DNA from: Colocasia esculenta
Taxonomy: Eukaryota > Streptophyta > Magnoliopsida > Alismatales > Araceae
NCBI GenBank assembly: GCA_014218235.1
Contig: CM024761.1
Location: 93,865,648 to 93,929,647, forward strand
Reading direction: 5' to 3'
Length of the DNA: 64,000 nt
Position 1 is the stretch's first letter; every line of letters begins with the position of its first letter. This document shows positions 32,152-42,780 of this stretch, piece after piece. The notes below the pieces were generated by a model. That model was given only the letters and a program-made list of their open reading frames with translations, was not told where the DNA came from and ran no database searches. The position numbers and the translations under genes were made by a program.

Positions 32152-35100
32152 TGTCACGTCTCGAGAATTACGCAGGGATATTATTAATTAATTCGAGTGA
32201 TAATTCGAGATGTGGACAGTCGGCAAATAAGCCTCTAGCTAGCACGCAAAATGAAAACTATTACAGGACTAAGACTCAATAAAAGCGAAAGTACATAATA
32301 CCTCACTTCCTACTACACGAATCTAACACTCGAAATAAACTAACTATAGGTAGACTCATAATTGAAACGCTCTTCACTCGAACGCATTCCCATCCTCGAC
32401 TTGCTCTTCCTCTTGAACTTCATAGTCACCTAGATTGGGTAAAAGGTAGGGGATGAGCAAACTAGCCCAGTAGGATTTATATCTCAATGTGCGGGCAATG
32501 ATACAAGTGATTAACATTTTAGAACTAGGCAAGTACGATGAATGATATGCAAGTACGAATAAACTCGTTAAACATGATAATAAAGACAAGCTAGAGAGAG
32601 TGATTATGATAGAACGAGATTTGTGAACAAGATGACAAGAAGAACTAGCAATAGATCACTTTGTACAAGCACGCAAGAATTCACTTTGATATCAAGAACG
32701 CAAGATATCACTAATGCATTAATGCAGGATGGCCATATCACGCAAGCAAGCAAGCAAGAACGCATGAGCACGATCATGTAACACTAATCAGGCATGTAGA
32801 CTCTAATGTACACCAAGGAAAGATCCACCAAGAATGCACACTAGGACAGATGTATGTGGTTGTTGTATCTACATTCACAAGCAAGAAAGTACTCTCCCAG
32901 CGCAAATGCAACGCCAGTAATCATTATACCCCATGGTTAACAGTATATCTAGACTCGCCGTCATTGGGGCTAGATTGGAGCCCTTGGACACACCCGTGCC
33001 CTGTTAGCATCTCATGTAATTTTTAAATGTATACCCACAGTCATTAATAATGGCCAATGAGAGTTTCAAAACGTAGCATGTGTAATGTCATGTTCATGAT
33101 GATGATGAGAGAAGTAATAATTAAATTGACATGATTTCATGAGCACAATGGTGAGAACAATGGATAAATTCGATAAAGCGGCAGCATACGGTACAATTTA
33201 TACTTTCGTTCAATCTTTACATTAATGGCTTTAGTCTAGTTTGTAAGTCACCTCACGAGATCAAGAAGAGAAAGGAAGTGCACGCTATCTCCAGGAAACT
33301 TCAATGGTACAACCAACTCGTCGGCCATGTGGGAATCCATGGTCAGAGGAGATTTACGGAGGCCTTGGTGAAAAGGTCGCTAGTCTACCGATTCGGAATG
33401 ACCGGTAGAGAGTTTCCAATTTCCCAAGAAAAGGTTGCCTAATAGTGCTAGTGTGTAGTGCGGTACGCATGTCTCAATTCACGAACCATCGGTCTCAAAC
33501 TCGCAGGAAACACTTGACAATATAACATGGAATAAAACAATGCACTTTAACTAATCATGGATTGCAAGATTTTATGATAACCATTATCATTTAAACGTGG
33601 AAGAACAGTAGGAAGATTAAATCACAAGAAACATGAATGGATCATAACATTTAAGGAGCACTTAGAATAGCATTCATGTAATTAAACTTTTAAATGGGTT
33701 AATCAATTTTTAAGCCATTAAATAACAATCATGTAATGCTCAGACCCAAGACATGCAACCTACACAGTAAATATCATATTTAAACAGATCTTGGGTATAT
33801 GCGGAAAACTATGCATGAAAACACATGGTTTCAGGTAAAGTTCTGAGATAGCGACATATCCCTATAAGGAAGGCGACGGGGTTGTCAGATCAGGCAGGCA
33901 GAAGGCGACATGGGTACTGTCGCAACCAGAACGTTACAGAGGTACTGTCGCGACCCGACCTCGGAATGCGACATATCGGGCCGTCGCGTTCACAGGGTCT
34001 GCGCCCGAGTCCGACATGGATCTGACATGCTCTTGGTTCAGACTACCATGATTTGACACAGGGTGATATTCATGAAACACCTATATCTCTCTATATGCTG
34101 ACCTTTAGACAAAATTCACAACATAGAAAATGTCGACGACATCTATTGGAAGAACTTTTGTGTTGTGGGCTGGGTCTGAATCGGTCTCTAATTGCATGAA
34201 ATACAGGAAGAACGTGGGAAAGCCCTAAACATGCATGACTTCATGGCGACTTTTATGTTAGACTTGTAACATGAGATCTACTAATATTTGGACAAAATAT
34301 CTAACATAAAAGATGACAAGGACAACTACTATAAGAACTTTGTTGTTGGGGTTTTAACCTAATTCGGTCTTGAACCTTGTGAAAAACATGAGTAAGTGAA
34401 AGTTAAATGCAACCAGAAAAACGCAGTATCATGCATGACTCTATTACGAAGTTTATAACTCTCTAATAATGATCTTTAAGAAAAAAATTTAACATGAAAG
34501 ATGACCATATCGATTAATACAAGAACTTTCATGTTGGAGGCTTGACCTACTTCGGTCTTAAATCTCAAGCAAAACAGGAAGAACCTAAGGCTAACTGCAA
34601 ACCCGAAAACACAATATTATGCATGACTCTCTTACAGGGTTCATAACTCTCTAAATAAAGAGTTTTAGAAAAATGTTGAACATGAAAGATGATCGTGACT
34701 ACAAGTAGAAGAACTTTTATGTTGATGATTTAGTCTCATTCGGTCTCAAATCATGTCAATAATAAGAAGAACAGAAAAGCTCTACAGTGCGCGACTTTGG
34801 CAAAACGCTTATAATTCAAAATCTACTAAATGAAATTCGATGAAACCAGTGGGAAATGAAAGTTAACTTGATGCTCTACACATTGGTATAGGATATGTTA
34901 AGGTTGGCCCGATAAACCTACCTTTGGTCGACTTCAAGAGAGTGGTTTGTGCAGGTCGTAGCAGACGAGAAGGGGAAGAAGAACGGCTTCTTGTGGTCGT
35001 TCCATAGCTCCTCAGCCACCAAGAGCTCCTCCACACGACCCTAGCAAGTTCTAAATTCGTTCCTAGGGTTTGGGTGAAGAGTATTTAAGTACCCATGGTG

Positions 35101-35907
35101 TTTAGGAGTCCTATTATAACTAGGAAAAGAGGATTTCGGGATTGGCATGTTTGGTTTCCTATTTTTGATGATTCCCTCCTCCCTTTGAGTGTGTGAGGAA
35201 TTAGGAAACCTCCCCTCATAGTTAGGCACGAATTTGGGTTGCCATGAATGCATGATTGCATCCCAATTCAACTCTAATTGCCTCTTTTTAATTTCAACTT
35301 ATTTATGGTTACGAATTTCTATGTATTTTCTAGCTTTATTTGATTTTTGGGCCAAATGTTGCCCATTGGCCCAATTATGATAATGGGTCATCAATATATA
35401 ATGTTGGAAGTCTCCCCAACACTTTTATTTAATTTTTGATTGCGTCGTATTTCCGTGTTAACGGTTTTCCGACTTGTTTCCTTATTTAGATAATTAGTCG
35501 CAATAACTCTTAAACCTAGCCCAAATGATTTTTATTGAACCAAATTTCTTGATGGGTCATTAGAGGATATTATTTGAAATCCATTATGATTTTTATTTAA
35601 TTTCTGACTCGTCCAAGTATGTGTGATAATGATATTTCGACTTATTATAATTTCGACTTATTCATGAATTACGTAATAAGTCGCGAAACACTTTAAACTT
35701 AGCTAATCCAATTTTTCTTGTCACAAATTTCTTTGTGAAACGTTTAGTAATAATGTTTGGGTTGATTTATAATTTTTACGGAATTTTTCGATGTGTTTTA
35801 GCACATACGATAATGATATGTATGTTTTAAATACTCCGATATTATGGAAATTATTTATTTCTATTTATTTGAATTTTTTATGTAATTAAAATTTTCGGGG
35901 TGCTACA
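32152..35907 (-). repeat. 3' LTR of element J (3,756 bases)
   Basis: The minus strand starts TGTAGCACCCCGAAAATTTT after the polypurine tract and ends GTAATTCTCGAGACGTGACA. A TATA-like TTAAATA is near 35085. It holds four tandem units of about 187 bases (34120-34780) and a cluster of GTCGCGAC/GCGACAT words (33860-34000). No coding capacity is seen. Confidence 0.85.
34090..34780 (-). repeat. Four degenerate tandem repeats of about 187 bases in LTR J
   Basis: The word AACAT(A/G)AAAGATG starts units at about 34121, 34304, 34492 and 34680 (spacings 183, 188, 188). Each is followed by AAGAACTTTxxTGTTG and then TTCGGTCT(T/C). Similar 'AACATGAAAG' repeats are known from LTRs of other plants, so this may be an old, widespread LTR module. 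Confidence 0.75.
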
Positions 35908-35921
35908 CCCTCCCCCACTTA
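35908..35921 (-). other. Polypurine tract of element J
   Basis: The minus strand reads AAGTGGGGGAGGG before the LTR start TGTAGCACCCCG. Confidence 0.85.
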
Positions 35922-36219
35922 AGAGAATTTGGTCACCAAATTCATTGATCATTAATTGGATTTTGAAAGTTATGATCCTTGAGGTCGTTCGGATTTAATT
36001 CCTCTAACTTGTTTCAACATCGTGGATGCTAGTCCAACATCTACACCTGTAGCCACCAGTACTATTCATTGGTTCCTTCCACTCTTGTTTTCCTTCCACA
36101 GTTGTTATAACTCCATCTTAATCCTCCGGATGAACTATGGTATAATTACTAGATTATTCCTAATCTCTCCTTAATGATCTCCCCCGCTTAGAAATGTACC
36201 AATAAGAAACATCATAAGA

Positions 36220-37245
36220 TCAGTCTAGGCATTTAACAATCATACCTCCTTCCGGGAGCTCTGCTTGCGTTATTGCATTCACGCGTCCCTGACGCTTTAC
36301 CACTTCTTGGTTCCTTCCAACTTGGTCTTTTAACATAGGACAGTTGGGAAGGCGGTGGTCACGACTCCCGCATCGCAGGCAAGCTCCTGCCTTCTTCCAG
36401 CACTTGTCCGCTTGGTGCCCAGGCTTGTTGCAAAAGTTACAATATTCCACCGTCTTTGTTTCTTCTACCTTGATCTTTTCTCCATGCCATAGTCCTTCCC
36501 AGTGTTTGGCCTTTTGTTGTTGTAGTTATTATTGTTGTTATTGGGGAAAGTTCCAGTTGTATCGACTGCTCCCCTTTTTATAAAGGTCGGCTTTGAGATG
36601 TCCTTCCCCCTTATGCCTTCCACCTTAGCCATAGTGTCTTCTACCAACTGAGCTCTTTGGACCATCTCAGTGTAAGTTTGAATGTTGTGTGGTCCGAGCC
36701 TTTCAATGAACAAGCCCGTCCATGAAACTGTTAGCCTTAATCTTTCTGTTCCCATCAAATGTGGGGCATACACAGCAAGTCGTGCGAACTGAGCCTCATA
36801 CTCAACCACGGACATCCCTTTCTATTTTAGTGTGGCAAACTCTGCTGCCTTCTTCTCCTTGACTCTCTCAGAGAAATACTTTCCTCGGAATATCTCCAGG
36901 AATCCGGCCCACTCCAGTTCAGCTACGTTTGGCAGGTGGGCCGAGGTGGCCTTCCACCATGCTCGAGCATCTTTAGTAAATTGGAAGTGGCCAGTGCCAC
37001 TTTCTCTCTGTTGGTGCATTGCATTACTTGGAAAATCCTTTCTATCTCCTCTTACCAATTTTCTGCCTCATCTGGGTAAGGGGACCCAGAGAAACGAGGA
37101 GGATTCAAACTCCAAAAATTCCGGTGCATATCACCGGCTCCGTTCCTTGCAGCTGCAGCCTGATTTCCAGCCTGAACTACATTTTGCAGGCCTGAGTCAA
37201 CCCAGCCACGGTTTCTTGCATAGCTTGCCATTGGCTACGAGCCAT
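36220..37245 (-). pseudogene. gag of element J
   Basis: Probable start ATG 37243-37245 (MARSQWQAMQETVAGLTQA). The capsid region is clear in frames at 36822-37058 (DARAWWKATSAHLPN, EWAGFLEIFRGKYFSERVKEKKAAEFATLK) and 36465-36815 (MSVVEYEAQFARLAVYAPHL, RLTVSWTGLFIERLGPHN). Two zinc knuckles end it: CNFCNKPGHQADKC and CLRCGSRDHRLPNC (36340-36450). Then come a stop and about 310 bases to the polypurine tract, with no pol. Single frameshifts separate the pieces, so the protein is broken, but all gag parts are present. J is thus another TR-GAG-type element. Confidence 0.85.
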
Positions 37246-37464
37246 TGCAGTTGAGTGAGAGAGTTATGAGGGTTCCTGAGAAAAAGGATGGAAACCAATT
37301 AATGTCTCTAGATTTATTTTAAGAGTCCATGGGTAGGAGTGTTTAATTCCTTCTAACATATTCCCAGTCTCTACCCATTCTCACCAGGTACTGTATTTAA
37401 TTTCCAAGACATAGGTTCCATAGGTATCTCCTATCCCTGAGACATATCCTATTTGGTAATCCTA

Positions 37465-37480
37465 GGCTCTGATACCACTA
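37465..37480 (-). other. Primer-binding site of element J
   Basis: The minus strand reads TAGTGGTATCAGAGCC, initiator tRNA-Met type, next to the 5' LTR stump at 37484. Confidence 0.88.
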
Positions 37481-37483
37481 AAC

Positions 37484-37537
37484 TGTCACGACCCGAGAAT
37501 TACACAGCGGATATTAATTCGAAGAATTCGAGTAAGA
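37484..37537 (-). repeat. Stump of the 5' LTR of element J
   Basis: TGTCACGACCCGAGAATTAC matches the left end of J's 3' LTR. After about 54 bases (ATTCGAGT) the text becomes Cassandra (AAGAATATGTT). The missing part is about 3.7 kb. Confidence 0.8.
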
Positions 37538-38133
37538 ATATGTTAAATGGACTAAATCAGTAGACTACCAACAACCCGGACTAGTCATTTTCAGAGCTCG
37601 AGCAGGAAAAGAACTCTGAAGTTAAGCGTGCTCAGTTGGGAGTAGTCCCAAGATGGGTGACCTTCCTGGAAAGTCTACCAATTAGTACGGTTGTTGGGCC
37701 AGTTTGCTGGTTGGGTCGTCACAAATGGTATCAGAGCCTTGCCCAGCCAGAAGTGCAGGAGCCAAGTGCTACACAGGGCAAAGTGCTACACTATGGGAGC
37801 CACCTCTTGAGGCCATATTGGCGCAAAGTGCTACATAGTGGGAGCCACCTCTTGAGCCTGTGGGGGCCACCTCTAGAGTCCTGCCTGCCTGGGGATTGAT
37901 TGTGTGCTATATGTGAACAGTGATGATGACCTCGCTTATATAAGAGGAATATGTTAATGGACTAAATCATTAGACTACCAACAACTCGGACTAGTCATTA
38001 ACAGAGCTCGAGATTGAAAAGAACTCTGAAGTTAAGCGTGCTCAGTTGGGAGTAGTCCTAGGATGGGTGACCTTCTTGGGAAGTCTACCAACTAGCACGG
38101 TTGTTGGGCCAGTTTGCTGGTTGGGTCATCGCA
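37538..38133 (+). mobile_element. Cassandra TRIM retrotransposon (first LTR truncated)
   Basis: Cassandra elements are short non-coding retrotransposons with 5S rRNA sequence in their LTRs. LTR1 is 37538-37723 (end GGGTCGTCACA), primer-binding site AATGGTATCAGAGCC at 37724-37738, and interior 37739-37900 with repeats of AAAGTGCTACA and GGGAGCCACCTCTTGAG. LTR2 is 37901-38133 and starts TGTGTGCTAT. The 5S-like parts are 37611-37674 and 38021-38086, including GAAGTTAAGCGTGCT and the box C region GATGGGTGACC. They are remnants of the polymerase III promoter, not ribosomal genes. Confidence 0.9.
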
Positions 38134-38138
38134 TCATG

Positions 38139-38655
38139 AATGACATGCATGTATTTTTATGATAATTAGGTGAGAATAGTCAATTGGCTAAATCATGCAT
38201 ATAGTGCATATTAAGGAATCCTATGCATATAGTACTTAAGCAATGTTAGGTAAAGTTGTGCAAGTTAATCTAATTACTGGTGCGCATGTTGTATCCATCT
38301 ATTTCAAGCATAATGTACACAAGTATGCTACCCGTGTGTGTATGCATAGGTAGATATCTACGTACATCTTATCTTAGTGTATTCATGTATGCTTGTGTAT
38401 GCCTAGGTATAAATGTTATTGATTGCCCGGTGTAGTAATATACATATTATAACTTATACCTTGTATGCATATGAAGATATTCATGTGCGTGTTGTTATCT
38501 TGATGTACCTATGTATGTATGTGTAGGATTAGTAGTAAATATTGGATGTTTACATGGTCTAGTGGTGTATACACTATACTACATAGGTTTCATGTGCATG
38601 TATGAGTGGATTAAGCATGGTTCTGCATGATTTTAAGTTCTAGCAAAAGAGTGTC
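38139..38655 (+). repeat. Second LTR of element E, right part, fused to E interior
   Basis: Continues from the insertion site (AATGACATGCATG) and follows the first LTR to ..GTTCTAGCAAAAGAGTGTC. There it jumps into the E interior (GAGTGTCCGAATCTGAAGACG, as at 31401). The shared word AGAGTGTC occurs at both source positions (27424-27431 and 31400-31407), so the join is at an 8-base microhomology. About 3.4 kb of LTR and the start of the interior are missing. Confidence 0.85.
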
Positions 38656-38801
38656 CGAATCTGAAGACGAAGTTCACTCCGCGAGGTTCTTCATCGATCG
38701 CGATATAGGAGCAAGGAATAACTGGTGATGACCTCGGCGACGTCACCACAGGTACTCGATGCGATCTTCGAGGACGAAGATCTTTTTCTAGAGGGGGAGA
38801 G
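38656..38801 (+). other. Second, partial interior of element E
   Basis: Copy of the end of the E interior (compare 31408-31553): the tail after the zinc knuckle, GATGACCTCGGCGACGTCACC, and the polypurine tract. No gene. Confidence 0.8.
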
Positions 38802-38945
38802 TGTTAGACCCTGAATTTTTATTCTCTTTTATATATATGTATGTATATGAATGGTGTGTTGGGAGTTCGCTTGTTGTGTGCATAGCATGCGTAGTTCATT
38901 GTGCCTACTATAAGTTTTATACTTCTCTTGAGCATGAGCATATAC

Positions 38946-38989
<44 letters not shown>

Positions 38990-40087
38990 ACGTGTATTCG
39001 CGTAGAAGTGAGCAATTAGCTAAATTAAGAAGTAATATGAATGTTCTCTGTTCTTTTCCAAGAATCTTAGACTTAGAATGATTGAGTAATATTATGTATG
39101 TATTTTCTAAATAATGAAGAATATCCTATACTATCTATTTCATGGAATTTTGTATGAGAGTATATGAAGTACATATGTGTATGTACGTATGTATGTTATC
39201 CTATGCGTGTGACAATTGTATACCTAATTCTATATGCATAACACCTTGGTGTACTTATGTATGCATGAGTATGTTTAGTTGTAAACATGGTTCATTGCAT
39301 GGTTTAGTTAATGCGTACATTGTACTTCGTACATTGCATGTACATAAAGAGTTCAAGCATGGTAGGTGTATTTAGTAGTTTATATTGGGATTCTATACTC
39401 CTCATGAATGACATGCATGTATTTTTATGATAATTAGGTGAGAATAGTCAATTGGCTAAATCATGCATATAGTGCATATTAAGGAATCCTATGCATATAG
39501 TACTTAAGCAATGTTAGGTAAAGTTGTGCAAGTTAATCTAATTACCGGTGCGCATGTTGTATCCATCTATTTCAAGCATAATGTACACAAGTATGCTACA
39601 CCCGTGTGTGTATGCATAGGTAGATATCTACGTACATCTTATCTTAGTGTATTCATGTATGCTTGTGTATGCCTAGGTATAAATGTTATTGATTGCCCGG
39701 TGTAGTAATATACATATTATACCTTATACCTTGTATGCGTATGAAGATATTCATGTGCGTGTTGTTATCTTGATGTACCTATGTATGTATGTGTAGGATT
39801 AGTAGTAAATATTGGATGTTTACATGGTGTAGTGGTGTATACACTATACTACATAGGTTTCATGTGCATGTATGAGTGGATTAAGCATGGTTCTGCATGA
39901 TTTTAAGTTCTGGCAGAAGAGTGTCTTGGCGTCAACATGGATGGACGCCCATGTTATGTCAGCGTCCATATCGACGGACGCCAACCCTAATGTTGCCGTC
40001 CATGGATGTGGACGTCAATATCTCTAATTTTATGTGCGCAACAGAGCGTAGAGAGCACTCATTGGGCCAGGCTTCTGATTGGGGAGA
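38802..40087 (+). repeat. Third LTR of element E (truncated by LTR F)
   Basis: TGTTAGACCCTGAATTTTTATTC start. It tracks the first LTR through the dyad cluster to ..GGCTTCTGATTGGGGAGA, where LTR F begins. It lacks the TATA box and everything downstream because the insertion point lies before them. Confidence 0.88.
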
Positions 40088-40758
40088 TGTAAGACCCTCG
40101 AATTTCAGTCGCATTATTTGTATTTTTGTGTGTATATTTGTGCTTGTGTATGTATGTACATATTTACGTACGTATTAATTAGTACAAGTACGTGTGCATG
40201 TGTTTATATTAAGTATAAATAATGTATGTATTGCATGGTGATAGTATGGATATAATACGATATACATATTGCATGTATATATGCATGGTATGCATGTTTT
40301 TTGCATATTTTAGAGTTCTGGCCGAAGGCCACCTTGGCGTCAAGCCCAGGCCGTTTAGGTGGTGTCAGCGTCCAGACCTGGACGCCAACACTAATCCTTG
40401 CGTGCAGCGATATGGACGCCAATCTCTCTGGCCTGCATGCGCAGCAGAGCTGCAAGCTTCTGAAACAAGGTAAGCCAACCATTGGGGGATGTCCCTAACG
40501 GCTCTGAAGGCTGTCAAATCAGCATGGTGAGTGGGAGAGAGACTCCCTTTATGTCTGAACCCGAAATGGCCTCTCCCCACTCCTCCCTTCACCTTGCAAG
40601 AGGAGAAAAAGTGAGAAGAAAACCCTAGGAGAAAGCTGAGAGAAAACCCACCTTGCCACCCCAAAAACCCACACTTCTGAAGCTTGATCCGGAAATCTAC
40701 TGCTTCAAGGAGGTTGGTGGATCAAAGGAGGAGGCTTCCCCTGAAGGATCGAAATGAA
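40088..40758 (+). repeat. LTR F, 5' part (gypsy-like, cut by copia D)
   Basis: Starts TGTAAGACCCTCGAATTTC. It contains the dyad GCGTCCA-GACC-TGGACGC (near 40370) and a leader resembling that of E and C (TTGATCCGGAAATC). It stops at 40758 where the LTR of D starts. The remainder would be expected beyond the gap. Solo LTR G at 55403-58707 is a long relative of this sequence. Confidence 0.75.
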
Positions 40759-41053
40759 TGTGTGGAAAATATCTAGAAGGGGGGGGGGGATGAATAGATC
40801 TTAGCCGCTTTTGCGGAAGCTTAAGTAATTTGAAAACTATTTAGAATCAGAGGCAATGTTATCAGTGAAAAACTACAGATCTGATTAGATTTGAGTGAGT
40901 TGAAAAACTTGGATGTGAAGCAAGTTGATTAAGTGAATTAAAAGCGAATCCTATGCAAGCATCTAACGGATGAATCAATCAAACCACAGAAGACAAATGC
41001 ACAAGGATTTTTTAGGTGGTTCGGAAATCACCCAAGTGATTCCTACATCCACC

Positions 41054-41258
41054 CCTCACAACCCGTGAGGCTTCACTAACACAACTGGGCTACACACCCA
41101 AAGGAGCCTAACAACTCCAACACTTCAGAGCATACAACTCACACGACCTCTAGAGCAAGACTACTCTAGAAACACTGAGCAAGACTGCTCAAACCAACCT
41201 TGAGCTTGACAACTCAAACTGAGCTCGACGGCTCACAACAATCTGAGCACAATGCTCA
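41054..41258 (-). repeat. Array of small hairpins in the LTR of D
   Basis: CCTCAC-N5-GTGAGG (41054-41070), TGGG-N7-CCCA (41086-41100), GGAG-N8-CTCC (41103-41118), GAG-N7-CTC (41128-41140), TCTAGAG-N8-CTCTAGA (41149-41170), TGAGC-N6-GCTCA (41176-41191), TTGAG-N8-CTCAA (41200-41217), TGAGC-N6-GCTCA (41220-41235), TGAGCA-CAA-TGCTCA (41244-41258). Compared with LTR B the stems differ in sequence and length but remain complementary. Confidence 0.75.
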
Positions 41259-41751
41259 CACAATAACTTGCTAGACACCAACTTAAGACTAAGATCCTAT
41301 AGCAACAGATCTAGTCAAAATTTGAGAACTCTAAAGAGAGTTATGCAGAAGCACTTGCATAATCTCAAAAGATATCTCAGAAGAACAGAAGAAAAGATAA
41401 ATTGTATTGAAAGGCTTCGTTCTTCAGTGTACTCCCTTGTAGAAGCTTGAATTGGGAAGAAACTTGTGAAGCTTGAAGTCCAAGTCGATGCTCTGCAATC
41501 TGAGAAGTTGGATCTTCCTCGAATTCTTCACCAAAGAAGTCTTCTACAGGATCTGCCTCCTTGGAATGCTTCAGAGGAGTCTTCAGGAATCAAATTCCAA
41601 TTCCCACACCTTGAATTGGTGGAAATTGGTCTTCTGGAAGCACTTGGAGAGCAGAGGAAGGAGACACGATCTCTCTTGGCCGCCAGGAGCTTTTTGGAGG
41701 CTCTTTGAGAGTTGGGTCACTTCTCTGATGTGAAGGCTGGCCGAAAAGACC

Positions 41752-41758
41752 TTTTATA
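41752..41758 (-). promoter_or_regulatory. TATA box of LTR D
   Basis: The minus strand reads GGATATAAAAGGTC about 640 bases into the LTR, downstream of the palindrome cluster and upstream of the hairpin array. Confidence 0.72.
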
Positions 41759-41879
41759 TCCTTAGGATTCCAAAGATACCCTTTTGGGGTACAAGGGCAC
41801 GCGTTCCTAGGAAGATTCTGATCGCCCTAGAAGGACACGTGGCAGCCATCAACTTTAGGATGAAAAGTTTCCGTAGTGT

Positions 41880-42119
41880 GTCGACCTGCCCTGGTGGTAG
41901 TGTCGACACACTGTCCAGAATATGTAAAAAGCTGTTCTGGGAAGAAGGTCCCGTGTCGACCTGCTCTGGGAGTGTGTCGACCTGCTGTCCCAAATCTGCA
42001 AACTGGCTGTTCTGGGAAGGATCTAGTGTCGACCTGCTCTGAGAGTGTGTCGACCTGGGTAGGCTTGATTTCTGAAAAACTGCCACTCGTGTCGACACAC
42101 TCTTGACATGTGTCGACAC
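41880..42119. repeat. GTGTCGAC palindrome cluster of LTR D
   Basis: Three perfect GTGTCGACAC (41900-41909, 42089-42098, 42110-42119) and five GTGTCGACCTG half-changed copies between 41876 and 42056, mixed with duplicated GCTGTTCTGGGAAG blocks. Lies 120-360 bases upstream of the TATA box. Confidence 0.7.
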
Positions 42120-42395
42120 AGTCTCAACATTTTTACACATTTTGCCTTTGAATCTGTGTTGATGTGTCGACTCATCTTTTGCATAAAAATGTTTGTACCT
42201 GAAAAATAAACACATATATCATTAGTTAAATGATTTGTCATGACCATAAATGATAAATGTGGTTTGAAAAATACTTTTTGAACATGAATTTCAGGTATGA
42301 TGTTTTTGACATGTTTCAATTAAATTGCTTTAAGAACACCTCTTGTCATCATCAAAATAGGAGGGAAATGATATGAATTTGCATTCAACCCAACA

Positions 42396-42410
42396 ATCTC
42401 CCCCTTTTTG
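42396..42410 (-). other. Polypurine tract of element D
   Basis: The minus strand reads CATCAAAAAGGGGGAGAT before TGTTGGGTTG. Confidence 0.85.
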
Positions 42411-42780
42411 ATGATGGCAACATTAAATCCATATTTCAATGTGGTTTTGATGAAGTGTGATTTTAAGCAATTTTTGATTGTTTAAATTTTTGTTTTCCTT
42501 TTTGTTCATACTTGTCAAGGACCTTTTGATATTGTTCAGTAACAATTGATGATGTGTTTGTGAGATACATGTTACTTGAAATTAGAAATTTTGTGCACAC
42601 AAGTCAAACAATTGGACAAGTATTCAAACACAAAGACAAAGATTTGCATTCACAATCACAATACTTTGCATTGAAGCCAAAACAACCATTTCATTTCATT
42701 CAAAAGATCATTATCATCAAAATATTACATTCAAGTCATTCATTTTTCTCCCCCTTTGACATTATCAAAACAAATGTACA

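Larger units (their letters stand above)
32152..38133. mobile_element. Composite insertion: gag-only element J fused to a Cassandra TRIM
   Basis: The left border is the exact LTR end of J (TGTCACGTCTCGAG). The right border is the exact LTR end of Cassandra (GGGTCATCGCA). Both are flanked by TCATG (32147-32151 and 38134-38138), and the empty site is known from the two other E LTRs. J reads on the minus strand and Cassandra on the plus strand, so both outer ends are LTR 3' ends. J's own 5' LTR is reduced to about 54 bases (37484-37537), and Cassandra's first LTR lacks its first 46 or so bases; the two stumps meet at about 37537. The unit therefore behaves as a single inserted molecule. Confidence 0.75.
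26331..40087 (+). mobile_element. Non-autonomous gypsy-like element E (TR-GAG type) with three LTR copies
   Basis: LTR 26331-30821, primer-binding site, a 0.7 kb interior with only gag remnants, polypurine tract, second LTR 31554-38655 (interrupted by the J/Cassandra composite and truncated), a second partial interior 38656-38801, polypurine tract, and third LTR 38802-40087, cut by LTR F. No protease, RT or integrase is encoded, so it would depend on a partner for movement. LTRs of 4.5 kb around a 0.7 kb gag-only interior fit the TR-GAG class. LTR copies look very similar to one another, so the element is probably young. Confidence 0.85.
40759..42395 (-). repeat. 3' LTR of element D (1,637 bases)
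   Basis: The minus strand begins TGTTGGGTTGAATGC after the polypurine tract and ends near TTTTCCACACA. Same layout as LTR B: palindrome cluster (41880-42119), TATA box (41752-41758), hairpin array (41054-41258), then the G-rich 'ctagaaggggg' block near the end. The downstream end at 40759 is judged from the TG and from LTR A. Confidence 0.82.

Noticed and set aside
37590..38086. Two 5S ribosomal RNA genes
   Set aside because: Only the 3' part resembles 5S, both copies sit at the same place in short LTRs with a primer-binding site between them; this is the known Cassandra TRIM design.
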